Counted from the stretch's first letter, positions 49,011 through 60,728 are shown. The stretch is 64,000 bases of DNA from Ophiura sarsii (GCA_035610835.1 CM069452.1:64442368-64506367); one strand, 5' to 3'. Notes: generated by a model not told the origin, from the letters alone. Numbers and translations are program-made.

Positions 49011-49797
49011 GGGGAAGGTGGGGTAATGGCGGACGCGGGGTAATGGCGGACAGGGCTGTATCTAAAGGCAGGTGAGAGAAGGTGGTATTTTGCCACCCTA
49101 TGATGTTAGGTGCCTCTCCATTGAAATCACACAAAACCTAAATGGGATGGTTGTCTCGCAAATTCTCGCGGGAATTACAAAAATCACTTTTTGGGCAAGT
49201 TGATATTTTGGTGCATTACTTTCTCTTTGAAACTGGTATTTCTACATCAAGGAAAACAAAGTCTTATTATTTTTTTATTTAATGTATGATACCTTCTGAT
49301 AAAAAAGAAATGAATTCGGAGTCACAATGATGAGCATAATAATAAGAGAGGATGTGCCCATACATTGTACATGGATTGGGGTAATCCCGGACATGTACCG
49401 TTTCCATGGTTACCAATATGGGCGTGGTCAATTTAACATCATAAATCGGTAATAGTTGTTGACCATATAAATATGTGACATTGTTCTTTGATTTCTGCTA
49501 CACTTTTAAAAAGGGTATTTTTTAACTCCCATTGAAATACTGTATTCCAATAAAAAGAGGGCTGCCATTGAAAATACGGTCCGTGATTACCCCCAGAGTG
49601 TGGGGTAATGCCGGACGACGCCATTTTTTTTATTGCGTCGTAGCTTCGAATTTCAAAATGATGAGTTGATAAAAACTTGATAAAAGGTAGAACCATCACA
49701 GTGCTTTGTGTTTACATGATTTTTATTGTTATATGACGTATTATATGTGTGTTATACCTCTCTGACAAAATGTGTCCGCCATTACCCCACCTTCCCC
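49011..49797. mobile_element. 787-bp TA-flanked inverted-repeat element
   Basis: GGGGAAGGTGGGGTAATGGC at the left and its complement GCCATTACCCCACCTTCCCC at the right, with TA on both sides. The internal motif GGGGTAATG(G/C)CGGAC recurs near 49038, 49377 and 49603. Non-coding. Confidence 0.85.
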
Positions 49798-50253
49798 TAC
49801 ATGAAACAGAAAATAATCGTGGAGAAAGGGGTAAAAAAGGACCCGGATGAATGGACAAATTTCCCCCTAAGGTTTGAATTGTTGGCATAATTCTGTTATA
49901 CCCTACACACAAACATCGGTAGTATGCGTCGTTCTTAAAAATCTTAAAAATCATACACTATGAATACCTCTGTGATTATTAAGGGTATAACAGAATTACT
50001 CCGAATTGTTTATAGACTGATTATTCTGTTTTCCAGACGGTTTTGGATCAATTTTAGGTTACTCTTTATGACATTGTAGTTGTACGTGTAGCTAAGCACT
50101 AACCGGATGTATCATAATTGTACATTTAAAATGTAAAAGCTTTGTGTAGTGTTCGTCGTATCGTCTGATGAACTATACTTTAATTTTGGTAGTTATGGTA
50201 ACGGTATGTATAGAGAATCTCCCGCCAAAATTAGATTTAACCGCGGTTAAATA
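49798..50253. other. No gene seen
   Basis: A good splice-acceptor-like stretch (CTGTTTTCCAG, 50036) is followed by early stops in the relevant phase. Not called as an exon. Confidence 0.4.
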
Positions 50254-51360
50254 TTAAGGGCAGTGTCAACCCGGCACTTGTTTCAAAAATTGAATTTCAT
50301 ATTTCTCTATTATTTTATACTTCTATATATGTATTCTATCATTACCATCATAAGTTACTAATCGGAGGCGATTATTTCCCGTTCTTTTGGGTGATTTTAA
50401 ATTGTTGTTTTGGTAAGTTTGAGTCAGGAAAAGGCGCATGGTTATTTGGCGGGAATTTAAGCGGAGTTCCGCGCTTTTCAAATGCTGCGACAGCTGTTCG
50501 ATCACTGCGTCGCGCGCTGAAACTTCCCGTGCGTAATACTAGACGCGCCGCTTAATATCCGCGACGTAGACGCGAAAAACAAAAGAGCGCAAAACAATGT
50601 CTAAAAATGTAAACAAAGGCCAATCTTACGATCATTTAAATTTCAGTTTTCTTCCAATTTCTTCACATTGTGACAATATAAATTGAATCTGATAGTTTAT
50701 TTTGATTGATCATAATAGTATACTCGCTTGTTAGGTCACACGCCCGTGTATTCCGTGAACATTTAGCTTTAAATGGTGGAAAATGTCAATATTTTTACTA
50801 AATCGATGTTTTCTAGAAGTTCAAATTTGAAGGAATTTTACGAATTTTCAGACAACATAACCAAAAAAATATCAAACTATCAGGTAAGCTTTTACTACCA
50901 TTGTGTAGAGGACTTTCAGCGCTAGGAGGCAAATTTTTATTTTTTCGATTATGGATTTTAAACTCGAGATATGCATCCATTTGTAGCGAAATGTATGCAA
51001 AAAAACACGACTTTTACACTTTTCCGATGTATTTAGCAATATTTCCAAAACCAAGCCTTATTTTGGTAAAAGAAAAAATTGCCTCCTAGACAAAATTGTC
51101 TTGTTTACAAAAATGTATATTAGAACAAATTACCATTTTTTATTTATTAGTTATGCTGTCTGAAAAATTTGGGGTAAAAAAATCTCTTTTTGGTTCATTT
51201 CTCAAAATTTAGTTTATTTGATATCACATTGATATCACCATCGGATTCCTTATCAAATTTCCTTTCTAAAAATGTATACTTTTATGTACTTTTATTCAAT
51301 ATTCTCAAACTTAGAAGCAAAAGTTGATCATCAAAATATTAGGGTTGACACTTCCCTTAA
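50254..51360. mobile_element. 1.1-kb TTAA-flanked element
   Basis: TTAAGGGCAGTGTCAACCC at the left and GGGTTGACACTTCCCTTAA at the right. No transposase frame survives, so it is non-autonomous. A second inverted pair, TAGGAGGCAAATTTTT / AAAATTGCCTCCTA (50921-51088), lies inside. Confidence 0.8.
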
Positions 51361-51719
51361 GTGAAAGGTTCTGCATTTTATATTCTCATGTTTTTTGTAG
51401 AATAAAAGATGTTTAACTTTAAAGGGACATTTTAGTGAAAATATGTTGTAAAATTGTAGCTCCGTTATTTTTAGTGATGATGAGAAACCAATTGTGTGAT
51501 TTGTACGGGCAACATACGGCGTACATATTTACTCGTGCTATTTGCCGCTCTACTTGTTATGTATCGACAGCTCACATATGCTGACATATTAAATTGGGAC
51601 AATGTTAATTTATAATTGAGTTTATTATTAGATCGTCTCGTCAACCGACAGTTTTGTAATGGCGTCTATTAAACTCTGTTCAGAGGAAGCTGGAACCACA
51701 TCTACCCCTGACCTTCCTT
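51361..51719. other. No gene seen
   Basis: Nothing supported. Confidence 0.4.
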
Positions 51720-51931
51720 CAGTGGCGTAACAATATATTGGATGGGTACACAGGGGCATAACACACTATTGTTTTTGTTAATGTTGCCCCCTCCTCCTCC
51801 CAATGAAATGACAAACTCTATGTACAATGTACATAGAGTTTGTCATTTCATTGGGGGGGGGGGGGGCATCAGGGGGAGAGTCGACAGGAGGAAATGCCCC
51901 TGGGCCCTGCCCACCCCTCTAATTACGCCTG
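51720..51931. mobile_element. Short element with perfect 26-bp-arm hairpin
   Basis: Outer ends CAGTGGCGTAA and TTACGCCTG are imperfect hAT-like inverted repeats. At 51800-51855 CCAATGAAATGACAAACTCT... forms a perfect 26-bp stem around AAT, extended by C-rich and G-rich arms. Confidence 0.65.
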
Positions 51932-52488
51932 CCTTAATACTATTAAACAGGTACAGTTGGGAAATTTCGCGAATTATTAATTTTGCAAGAAAAATGTTAA
52001 TCAGGAATATTTGCGAAAAATAATACTTGAGAAACATACAATTTTATAATAATAAACTACCGGTAGCTATAAAACAGATGAACAAATAATACGTTACTAT
52101 GGTGACGTCTTTCATATAGCAATAAGGATGAAAAGGTTTGAACCATTTTCAAAGCGCGCATTATTGTTCGTGAAAATGATAATTATTTTGTATTTCACTA
52201 ATAGATTAGGAAAAGTATACGGTATGTTGTAAAAGGCAATGTAGACTAAAATAACACGTGTCTCGCGGCTTCGCATTATTTTTTGAACATTTCTCTCAAG
52301 GCATTTGTATTAATGTTTTGCCATTTATATATCAATTTATATTTTCTTTCTTTCTTGAAAATAAAATATTAGTTTGATAAAAAAAATAGGATAACATTAA
52401 CTGACCTTTTTTGTAATTGCTATAACCCTAACCACCGAGGCACCTTTTCCAAAGATTTTTTTTCGCGGCCAAATAGCTAGGGGAAAAA
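51932..52488. other. No gene seen
   Basis: AT-rich DNA. Nothing supported. Confidence 0.4.
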
Positions 52489-52559
52489 GTGGCCCCACTC
52501 CCCCGGGGCTCGAACCCCGGACCTCTGGGTTCAAAGGCAGACGATCTACCGCTAGGCCA

Positions 52560-52560
<1 letters not shown>
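52489..52560 (-). pseudogene. tRNA-derived relic or SINE head
   Basis: The minus strand has GTGGCCTAGCGGTAGA (A-box-like) and GGGGTTCGAGCCCC (perfect B box), with CTTTGAAC in the anticodon-loop position, as in glutamine tRNAs. The anticodon stem does not pair in register and extra bases follow the T arm, so it should not be a working tRNA. GTGGCC...GGCCAC forms an alternative outer stem. It is followed downstream (minus strand) by TTTTT. Confidence 0.6.

Positions 52561-52593
<33 letters not shown>
52561..52593. repeat. Run of 33 G
   Basis: Uninterrupted tract directly abutting the tRNA-like relic. Confidence 0.95.
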
Positions 52594-52594
<1 letters not shown>

Positions 52595-53544
52595 TCATAC
52601 ATGGCGGGGTATATTTCGCCCTGTATATACCCTGGGGCCATTATTACATCGAAAAACTGCCGAGCCGGGTGACACAAGCACACCGCATCGTAGTAATTCG
52701 TAGTACTCAAGAGTGTTAGGGTCAATGAAATATAAAAAGAGTCCCTTTGCTCCTTATAAGAGTGCAAGAAAGTGTAGATGCGTGGATGCAGAAAATCTTC
52801 CATTAGCAAAAATCAGGAAATGGTCAATATATGACTTAAGAACGTCTTACTTCCGGCTTAAAATCAAAGGCTATCCGTGGGATCAGGCCTGCGTGGGATC
52901 CATTTTCTTGATGTACCTTATTTCCCATTATACGTTGTATGTAATTGGTAATTGAAAATTGATGGAGTGTCTTCAGTATAATTTTCATCATACCAGACAA
53001 TCGCCATCAAAATCCCACTCCCACCCCGGGGAGTGTACATGTAAACATGGTAAAACAATGCATGTTCATGATGCAATATTACATACACATCAGTGGTGTA
53101 GCAGTTATACAGTATAAATGAAAAGCCATTTCTTCCATCTAAATTGTCCTTGAACGTATCACCAAATTCTTTTCTTGTCTTGTCACTTTCTACTTCATAT
53201 CAGGCATGTCGGGTCGCCGTTCTTTTCAAGATGCTTCGGCTGAACTTTGGAACAATTTACCATATCATGTTAAATAAGCCAAAACTCTTAACAGTTCAAA
53301 TCATTGCTAAATATTGTGTCATGCGCTCAATATTAGTATGGTTTTATTATTATTATTATTAACTCCCAAAACACACCTGATTTCTTGTTACGCTATTGTC
53401 CACGAATTATTCTGCAAAAAATGGCCTGAGGAGCCAAACAGGATTTCCATTTAAATTGATGAAGAAATCATGACTCAAGTATACATGTAAATACGCCTAT
53501 CCATGGAATTTGCAACATGACACATAATAGTATTTTCCCGGATT
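52594..53544. other. No gene seen
   Basis: Nothing supported. A short TTATTATTATTATTAT run lies near 53345. Confidence 0.4.
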
Positions 53545-53785
53545 TGGTTTGGTCGGGGGTGTGCCGCTGGAGATTCAAAACCCATACCCATTTCTAAGGG
53601 TGATTTTTCGCGAAAATAGACCTAATTTTGGCAAATTTTCGCGAAAATCGCGAAAACAGGACCCATGTCTAAGGATTTTTCACTGAAAAGCCTACCCATG
53701 GCTAAGGATGTCTCATGAAAAAACGACCCACTGGAGCGGTACGTCCCCGTATGCCTTACATACGTGAGTACCCCCCGGGAGTATT
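53545..53785. repeat. Probable dispersed repeat with CCATxTCTAAGG modules
   Basis: ACCCATTTCTAAGG, ACCCATGTCTAAGG and ACCCATGGCTAAGG recur at ~60-bp intervals between TTTTCGCGAAAAT blocks, ending in GTGAGTACCCCCCGG. Boundaries not defined. Confidence 0.45.
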
Positions 53786-54031
53786 TTAATAGTAGATGAT
53801 CATAGTGTGACACATTGACACACCCATCCATAGTCCAAATTTGATAGCCTTATAATAAAACGGAATAAACAACCTAAAACTATTAAAAATACCCGACCTA
53901 GTTTGCCATTTTAAATCGTAATAATAATAATAATTAGCGAATATTTTATGAACATTTTTTATTGAATCACGGTTGATCCGTATTGATTTATTTATCGGTT
54001 AATTGTCCATCTGTCTTGCATATTACATGGT

Positions 54032-54273
54032 TAACACTTTTCACGCGGCAGGCGTCTGCAGACGACATTCCAAAATAACACAAAATATTTAAAAAATGTC
54101 AAAATTATTTTATTTGATTACCATATTTGGAAACACCATGAGAAATGCATTGAAATAAATACAAACACGCGTAGTATTGGTTAGTAATCCTTGAAATAGA
54201 CTTTGAAAGTTGGGAAAGGTTTTGAAAAAATATGTTTTGTATGGTAAAACTAATAGCCGCGTGGAAAGTGTTA
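54032..54273 (+). mobile_element. MITE family M1, copy 6
   Basis: The best-preserved copy: ends TAACACTTTTCACGCGGCAG and GCCGCGTGGAAAGTGTTA with TA at both sides, 242 bp in all. Confidence 0.9.
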
Positions 54274-54522
54274 CTAATAATTATACATGTACAATCGTTA
54301 TACTGCCATTTGTGCATACAATCCAGACATACAAATTGCAAAAATAAATATTACAAACACATTTGGGCAAATAATTTTAAGGCATAATGGTACGTAGGCC
54401 TATATGTTTATATGTTTCGTTAAGATATATTTTAAACCTGTACATTCAGTTGATTAGCTAAATGAATTAGCTCATCATTTATTTATCATATCGGTGGCAG
54501 AAAATTACAGATGACTTATTAC

Positions 54523-54955
54523 CAAAGAAGATTTCTTGATGCACCCCAGGATGCTTCACTTTCATCACATGACTACTGATTTCTGTCACCAGTGTCTACT
54601 GGTTCATATCGACATACAGTGCAAGGAAATGCTTATAAATTTGTTAAACGAGGGTCTTTAAGAAAATCCTGTTGCAAGTAATATGATTGATGTGTCTTTA
54701 ATACAGTCCTCTCTTGATTTTCTTAAAGACCCTTTATTTTTATAAATACAAATTTTAGTTGGGATTCAACTTCTTTCATATTTGTGGCCAAGTTTACCCT
54801 ATCTGCACCATGTATTACTATGGTAGAGGTCAGATGACCTCCAGCTGTTAATTACTTGCTTTAACACATGTCTGGCACTGTTTGTTATGGTGATAAGCCC
54901 TGTTGGTACTGTAGGGGCGCTAAGCATGATGGGGTACATCAAGAAATCTTCTTTG
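54523..54955. mobile_element. 433-bp MITE with perfect 9-bp target duplication
   Basis: TIRs CAAAGAAGATTTCTTGATG... (left) and ...CATCAAGAAATCTTCTTTG (right) match over about 25 bp. ACTTATTAC is present directly outside both ends (54514-54522 and 54956-54964). An internal 18-bp inverted pair, AGGGTCTTTAAGAAAATC / GATTTTCTTAAAGACCCT, gives a nested fold. A 9-bp duplication fits Mutator- or Merlin-type transposases. Confidence 0.9.
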
Positions 54956-54964
54956 ACTTATTAC

Positions 54965-55934
54965 AGAGGCGTATTATGATGTGACCCAACGCGAAAGTAG
55001 CTTTTAATATATGGGAGGAATATCTTAGGCCAAGCCTTTTTATCGAATTTTCAACAACAACAAAAAAACACTTACAAAATCGTAGAATCGTAAAATGTTG
55101 ATTTTGTTTTGAAAATGTCAATTCAAAAATATAAATATATATATATTTTTTTTCTCCCAAAATTGTTGGAATTCACCAACATTTTTCACGAGCAGGGCGT
55201 TTCGCCTAATATATAAGGGCGGTTATCTGGAGGGGCGAGAAAACTTTCAGCCATTTTTACGCATTTTGTTACAAATCCCGCTTTCTGGTGCAATACTGAT
55301 CACGTATTCGTATTAAAACTAAAAAGCACCACCGTGCAATATATTGATACGCTAACAAAATTGTATTTAATCTGAATTCAATTCATCGGTATAAGATGCC
55401 CTTAAAGTACGTCAAAAGTCAATAGTTCCCTTAGTGTCTTCATGATCAGTTGCATTTAAAAAAATAAAATTAAAAGAAGTCCATCATGAAATGAAATATG
55501 AGTTGAAGGTTTTTACTTAATTGAAATACACTTAAACCAAACTTCTGCCTTTAACATGTTTAGAAGGTCATAATTATATCCCATCTATTGTTGTTAATTT
55601 GTTATCGTGTTTACCTTTCAGAAAATATCAAGTATTGAAGCTTTGAACGCTGCCTGAATACTAATACAAATTCCCTTTAAAAGGGATAACCCATGCCCAA
55701 GATGATTCCATTTATTAAGATAAAAAATGAAATAAATGGAAGGCACCGATTTTAATCATTTTATTTTTTAAAGATGAAATTTATTTATTAGAAGTGAGAA
55801 TATGTTATTTTTTCACTAAAAATCATAACTTTAGTAATATTGAATGGAATTCCTCCATTCAAACCAACTTTGGCACTTTCTTTTCATTTTTTGCGATCAA
55901 CAAAAGGTGTGTCATTTCATACACAAATATGTTT
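54965..55934. other. No gene seen
   Basis: Contains a splice-acceptor-like TTTACCTTTCAG at 55620, but stops follow in the needed phase. AT-rich, nothing else supported. Confidence 0.4.
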
Positions 55935-56137
55935 TCACTCACATGAGAGGACTGAATTGAAGTCACATCAATTGTATTACTTGCAGAAGGATTTTTTTAA
56001 AGACCCTCGTTTGACCATATTATATGCCTTTCATTGTACTGTAATGTCAAAGGAACCAGTAGACACTAGTGGCAGAAATCAGTGGGTCATGTGATGAAAA
56101 TGATGCATGCTGGTGTTGCTCAAGAAATCTTTATTTG
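55935..56137 (-). mobile_element. Diverged partial copy of the 54523-54955 MITE
   Basis: Reverse-orientation match to its left half: AGAGGACTG, ATTACTTGCA, AAAGACCCTCGTTT, AACCAGTAGACACT and GTCATGTGATGAAA, ending CTCAAGAAATCTTTATTTG. The other half is not recognisable. Confidence 0.75.
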
Positions 56138-56187
56138 CCCTTATCTTCCTTATCAGACCACCCCCCTGAGTGAAAGCCAAACTAATA

Positions 56188-56209
56188 CCCCATGCTTGAA
56201 AGCATGGGG
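56188..56209. other. Perfect short hairpin
   Basis: CCCCATGCT-TGAA-AGCATGGGG. It stands alone between elements. No function assigned. Confidence 0.6.
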
Positions 56210-56308
56210 GAAAAGCTAAAAAGGATGCTTACAGATGGTGAATCTTTGAAGCTCTTTTGCGACACATTAATCCCACTCTAGTAAAGCAACACGTCAGAAA
56301 TGATCCGG

Positions 56309-56581
56309 TGTTAACATTTTCCACGCGGCAGGCATTTGCAGACGACATTACAACATTTCACAAAATGTCTCAAAATTTCAAATTTATTGAATTTCATCAA
56401 CATATTAGTTATCACCATGAGATATGCATTAAAATAAGTACAAACATGCATAGTATTGGGGTAGTATTGGGTTCAGTAATTCATGAGATCAGATTTGGAT
56501 AATATTTTATAGGCAAAGATTTCTGAAAAATCTGTTTTGTATGGTAAGACTAATAATAATATAGCCGCGTGGAAAGTTTTA
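56309..56581 (+). mobile_element. MITE family M1, copy 7
   Basis: Ends TGTTAACATTTTCCACGCGG and GCCGCGTGGAAAGTTTTAA. Contains a small internal duplication (AGTATTGGGGTAGTATTGGG). Confidence 0.85.
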
Positions 56582-57257
56582 AAGCCACCCATGTTTCCCA
56601 CAATGCATTTCGTCAGTTTCAGTGCCGATTTGCATGCTTTTCCAATGCAACGTGTGAGTTGGCGTGACATAAAGTGAAAAAAATTAACTCGAAAAAGATA
56701 TATGACTGTCACATCTTGCAAAATAGGCTGACTTTCTTGCTTCTTGACTCGATCTGTGATTCGACCTGTTTAACCAGCTTATTCTCAAAGTTTGAACAAT
56801 GTATGGAAATCCGGAAGTGACATTTAAAACGAAATTGGGATCCTGTATCTTTGATTGAAACGTGCCTGCAAAGGATTATTGGAATCGTAAGAAATCTTCT
56901 CTGATGTATAATAGCCATCGTTTTATATTTTGCAATTATTATATATCAACTTGAAATAATGTTGGGATTTAAAAAACTGCTCGAAAATATCACGGTATTT
57001 CTATTTTTAGTCAAATGTGGACATTTTCTGAAAGAAAATAATTCATTATTGTATAATTTTTGATACAGTGGTCATGGTAATTTTTTTTAGAAAAACTTGT
57101 TATTTGATATTGTTAAAATCTGAAGAATTAATTAGGTCTTACATCGGTATTTTTAATTGAATATTTCACACAACATTACAATTGGGGCATTATCAATATT
57201 ATTATGAATTCGTCCTCCGATTAGTGTTTAAATATTTTTCAGTTTGCAGACTTGTTA
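56582..57257. other. No gene seen
   Basis: AT-rich DNA. Nothing supported. Confidence 0.4.
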
Positions 57258-57794
57258 GGCTAATGAAAGTGAATTGTTAGTTTCCCGTCGCCCGACCGAC
57301 TCACATTTTGGTCCCCGCGTGAATATTTCATTATTTGGTAAATATTTCATTATTTGTTTGTTTAGAAGAAATAAGCCAATTTGACACAATTATATCGTAT
57401 TTCATCACTAAATAAGTACAAATACGATGTCAATCGAATACGGTACTCGACATACCAATCCGTCCATATGACAATTATTTTTTCTTCATTTTTAGCGATT
57501 GTTAGTATGAAAAAATCTTCTGAACAGCAGTAAGAGGAAGACAGTTTTAAAATAAACAAGACTTTGTATGCAAAATGGTCTGGAATTCATTTATTTATTG
57601 TAGGAAGGACATAATTATGCCCCTATTCACAATTATACACTCTTGGTTCTATACGCTACACGTATTTGGGCACATATTATATAAAAAATGAATGTTTCAA
57701 AAATAATGAATAATGAAATAGTCGCCTACTCACTGACCCTACTCACTGACCCAAAAAAATGTGACGGGAAACTAACAATTCACTTTCATTAGCC
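57258..57794. mobile_element. 537-bp MITE with TTA target (PIF/Harbinger-like)
   Basis: Inverted repeats GGCTAATGAAAGTGAATTGT (continuing TAGTTTCCCGTC) and the exact complement at the right, about 32 bp, with TTA on both sides (57255-57257, 57795-57797). Three-base TTA/TWA duplication is the hallmark of PIF/Harbinger. No coding capacity. Confidence 0.85.
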
Positions 57795-58109
57795 TTAAGA
57801 TCTAAAACATTAATAGTGTTTATCCAAACAACATTATGTGCATAATCATAAGACATGTAAGATATGTGTTTTGGTCTAAATAAATATAGGCCTATGTAGT
57901 GTTTAAAACTTTAAATGCTATTTTATATTATTATTTCACACACTAAATCGGATTTCTAAATACTGTTTGTTTTAGTGTAGCCTATATTTGGGCTCTTTTC
58001 TCCCCTAAAACAGTGCAAACAAGCCAATCCAGTGCTATTACGGAGACCAGAAAAAAGTGGACATAGTAGGCCGAAGTAAATTTTCCATTCGTTTACATAC
58101 ATTTGGGAA
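57795..58109. other. No gene seen
   Basis: AT-rich DNA. Nothing supported. Confidence 0.4.
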
Positions 58110-58345
58110 AATAGCTATGCGATATATGCGGTGATCTTTTTTTTGGGGGGGGGGGGTGTAATTATAGCTATGCTAAATGCGGAAATTTTTGTTCTATTGT
58201 GTTTTGGCCCATTTTGTTTTCTTGCCCTTTCGAAGTCATTTTCCCCCATTTTTTTAACCGAACAACTATATAATTATTAAAAGCTCAAAATTGGGCTCAC
58301 CGCGTAGGGTATATGCGGCAAAAGTGACTCCACATACTTACGCGC
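58110..58345 (+). repeat. Dispersed repeat X, copy 3
   Basis: GGAAAATAGCTATGCGATAT, ATAGCTATGCTAAATGCGGA, AAAATTGGGCTCACCGCGTA and AAAGTGACTCCACA match the copy at 36487. A G run lies inside. Confidence 0.7.
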
Positions 58346-58959
58346 GGGTATGTGAGACATATTTTTTTCTTGGCCTACCTTGTTCAAATATGATAACAAC
58401 ATATTAAACGTATTGTGTGCAAAATTGTAAAATACACAAGTAGTATGTTCTCAAACATGTCAAATACTGTGAAAGACTTTTAAGAGTTCCAGTGTTCATA
58501 GTTTAAACGGTTTCCTATTATATAAAGTAGGCCCTTTATAAGTTATAGTTAAAGCATTTGAACATGTTTGAACAAGGTTTATATATGGTTCTCTGTAAGC
58601 ATGGTATAATGGTTTAATTTATAGTGTCAACGCCATATAGGGCAGTGCCAATCTCAACCGACACGACTCGAATAGTTAGGGAGGCGATCGCCCCCCCCCC
58701 CCCCCACCCCCACGCCACTGCCATAGGGGAATGAACATAATGTAGCTGCACATAACGAGATAACAAATGGGAAATGTTCACTTATGAAATACATTGTATT
58801 GTATACACAATACACATGCTCTCTAAACATTGTTATTTAGATGATCATATATTTTTGTTTGAAAATGGTGTCAAGTCCGAATTGAGTGGAAATGTCCACA
58901 CATTGCTTTTGATCTAACCTTTAACAATTTCAAGGTAAGTTGTATATTAGAAATTCGTT
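58346..58959. other. No gene seen
   Basis: Includes a C run at 58690-58706. Nothing else supported. Confidence 0.4.
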
Positions 58960-59205
58960 TGATATTCTGCGAATGAAGAAGTGATACACATTTGATACAT
59001 TGACAATTTGATATGTAGAGTAAACCTCGTTGTGTAAATGTGATACATTTTGATTAAGTTTTGATACAGATTTGAAATTTGATAGATTTGAAATTTGATA
59101 CGATCAAATCTGTATCAAAATCATTTAAAGATCCGTATAAAATGTCTATCAAACCCCAATCAAAATTGTAATACACATGATACAATGTTGATAAAGATTC
59201 GATAA
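58960..59205. repeat. Foldback repeat built from TTTGATACA
   Basis: TTTTGATACAGATTTGA and TCAAATCTGTATCAAAA (17 bp) form the core stem. Further TTTGATACA / TGTATCAAA pairs lie outward on both sides, suggesting a foldback element. Confidence 0.65.
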
Positions 59206-59972
59206 ACAGATTATCACGAGGGGTGTCCGAGCTTCGGCTCCAATAGCGCGGGCCCTAAACCACTGACAGTTGTTCACGATGAACCATAAAACACCAATAA
59301 TGTATTCAAATTACCATATTTACCTTTTATCGAACCAACGCGAGTACATTCCCATCCCTATAACAATGATAACGACGAAATTTACACCGGGTTCCACAGC
59401 CAAGAGCGCCGTCACCACCGGGCGTCACCACTGTTAATTATCCAGAATCCATTACACCAGATGCTTCACGAAGTTTCAACAATGTCCTAACTTCACATCA
59501 AACCGGATGAACAGATGAACATGAATGAAGAAGGCGCTGTAATTATCCAACTTGCCATCCTCCATGCAGCGGGGGAACCAATAAGGTGCGATGATTCCGG
59601 GGAATAATATTCAAAAATCTTGATATTTGTTTTAATGATGCTTGACGAGAAAAAAGTCCCGAGAAGTACAGTACGGGTTTGCGATTGTCACGATGATCAA
59701 ATCACTGATGACATTGATATGATATGATTGACGAGAAGTGTTGACATCCATCCCCATACATTAAAGATTGTTCCAACTTCCATCCATTCAAATCATAAAA
59801 CAGAAGAATACACAAAGTACGCTTACGATGCAATACATCATTCTGAGAAGTTCTGGTCATCTTAAAGTATTATATATTTTGATATTTTAGCATCGCATTA
59901 GGTTATTAAGGCATGAAGTAGTCCAGATGCATTTAAGGAGTGCTTGTGGTAACGAAGAATATTAATTCATGG
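59206..59972. other. No gene seen; 3' side of the junction-protein gene
   Basis: Moderate GC patch at 59220-59480. No exon with proper borders found. Part may be 3' UTR of the minus-strand gene at 60729. Confidence 0.4.
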
Positions 59973-60259
59973 TCGCTAACTGCAATGCACGAACACTAAT
60001 TGCAATTCATGATCGATTATTGCAATTCATGAACACTAATTGTAATTCATGATAGCTAATTGCAATTTATGAACGCTAATTGCAATTCACGAATATTAAT
60101 TGCAATTCATGAACACTAATTGCAATTCATGAACACTAATTGCAATTCATGAACGCTAATTGCAATTCATGGTCGCTAATTGCAATTCATGGTCGCTAAT
60201 TGCAATTCATGATCGCTTATTGCATTCACGAACACTAATTGCAATTCATGATCGAATAT
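59973..60259. repeat. 20-bp minisatellite with TAATTGCAAT core
   Basis: About 14 copies of GCTAATTGCAATTCATGAAC-type units in exact 20-bp phase, varying at two or three positions (GAACACT, GATCGCT, GGTCGCT). Confidence 0.95.
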
Positions 60260-60678
60260 TGTATACTCCAATGTACAATTAATGTGGATAGGATAAAACA
60301 TAGAATCCAGTGCATAAATTCATAATATCACATGTAGTAAGTAGCCGGCCCAGCATCAGTGTTTTTGGCACACAATCTTTACAATGAAAACGAGTTCCAA
60401 TTCACTGTTCACATTTTCACAGTAATAATATAAAAACAGTTATTTGTTCGTCGATTCGTCAATATGATATGTAGATTCAGATTCCCTGATATACATGATA
60501 ATGTGGTTCAAGTTTATATTCACATAATTGTTGTGCAGTGCAGTGCAATGCAATCATATCTTCAAGAATTTATCTGCAGACTAGATCCTCCTTCCTCATG
60601 TTCCTGTCCACATCATTCCACACACATTCACAAACGATGAGGGCTCAAACAGTTATGATTCAATCCTTGGAATCTCAT
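60260..60678. other. Probable 3' UTR or flank of the 60729 gene
   Basis: Minus-strand downstream region of the stop codon. No polyadenylation signal could be placed with confidence. Confidence 0.4.
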
Positions 60679-60703
60679 CCGCCATTTTTAAAAAGATGGC
60701 GGC
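60679..60703. promoter_or_regulatory. Inverted pair of YY1-like motifs
   Basis: CCGCCAT-TTTTAAAAAG-ATGGCGG is a palindrome. Its right half reads AAGATGGCGGC, the consensus YY1 site, and the left half is a shorter inverted match. It lies 26 bp past the stop codon of the minus-strand gene. Confidence 0.5.
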
Positions 60704-60728
60704 TATGTTCTTGGGGGCTTTAAGGGAC

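Noticed and set aside
50021..50075. Possible exon after CTGTTTTCCAG
   Set aside because: Stops after about eleven codons in phase 1 and has no donor.
55606..55660. Possible second exon after the acceptor-like TTTACCTTTCAG
   Set aside because: In the phase required by the 46737 exon it meets a stop after five codons. The open phase does not fit.
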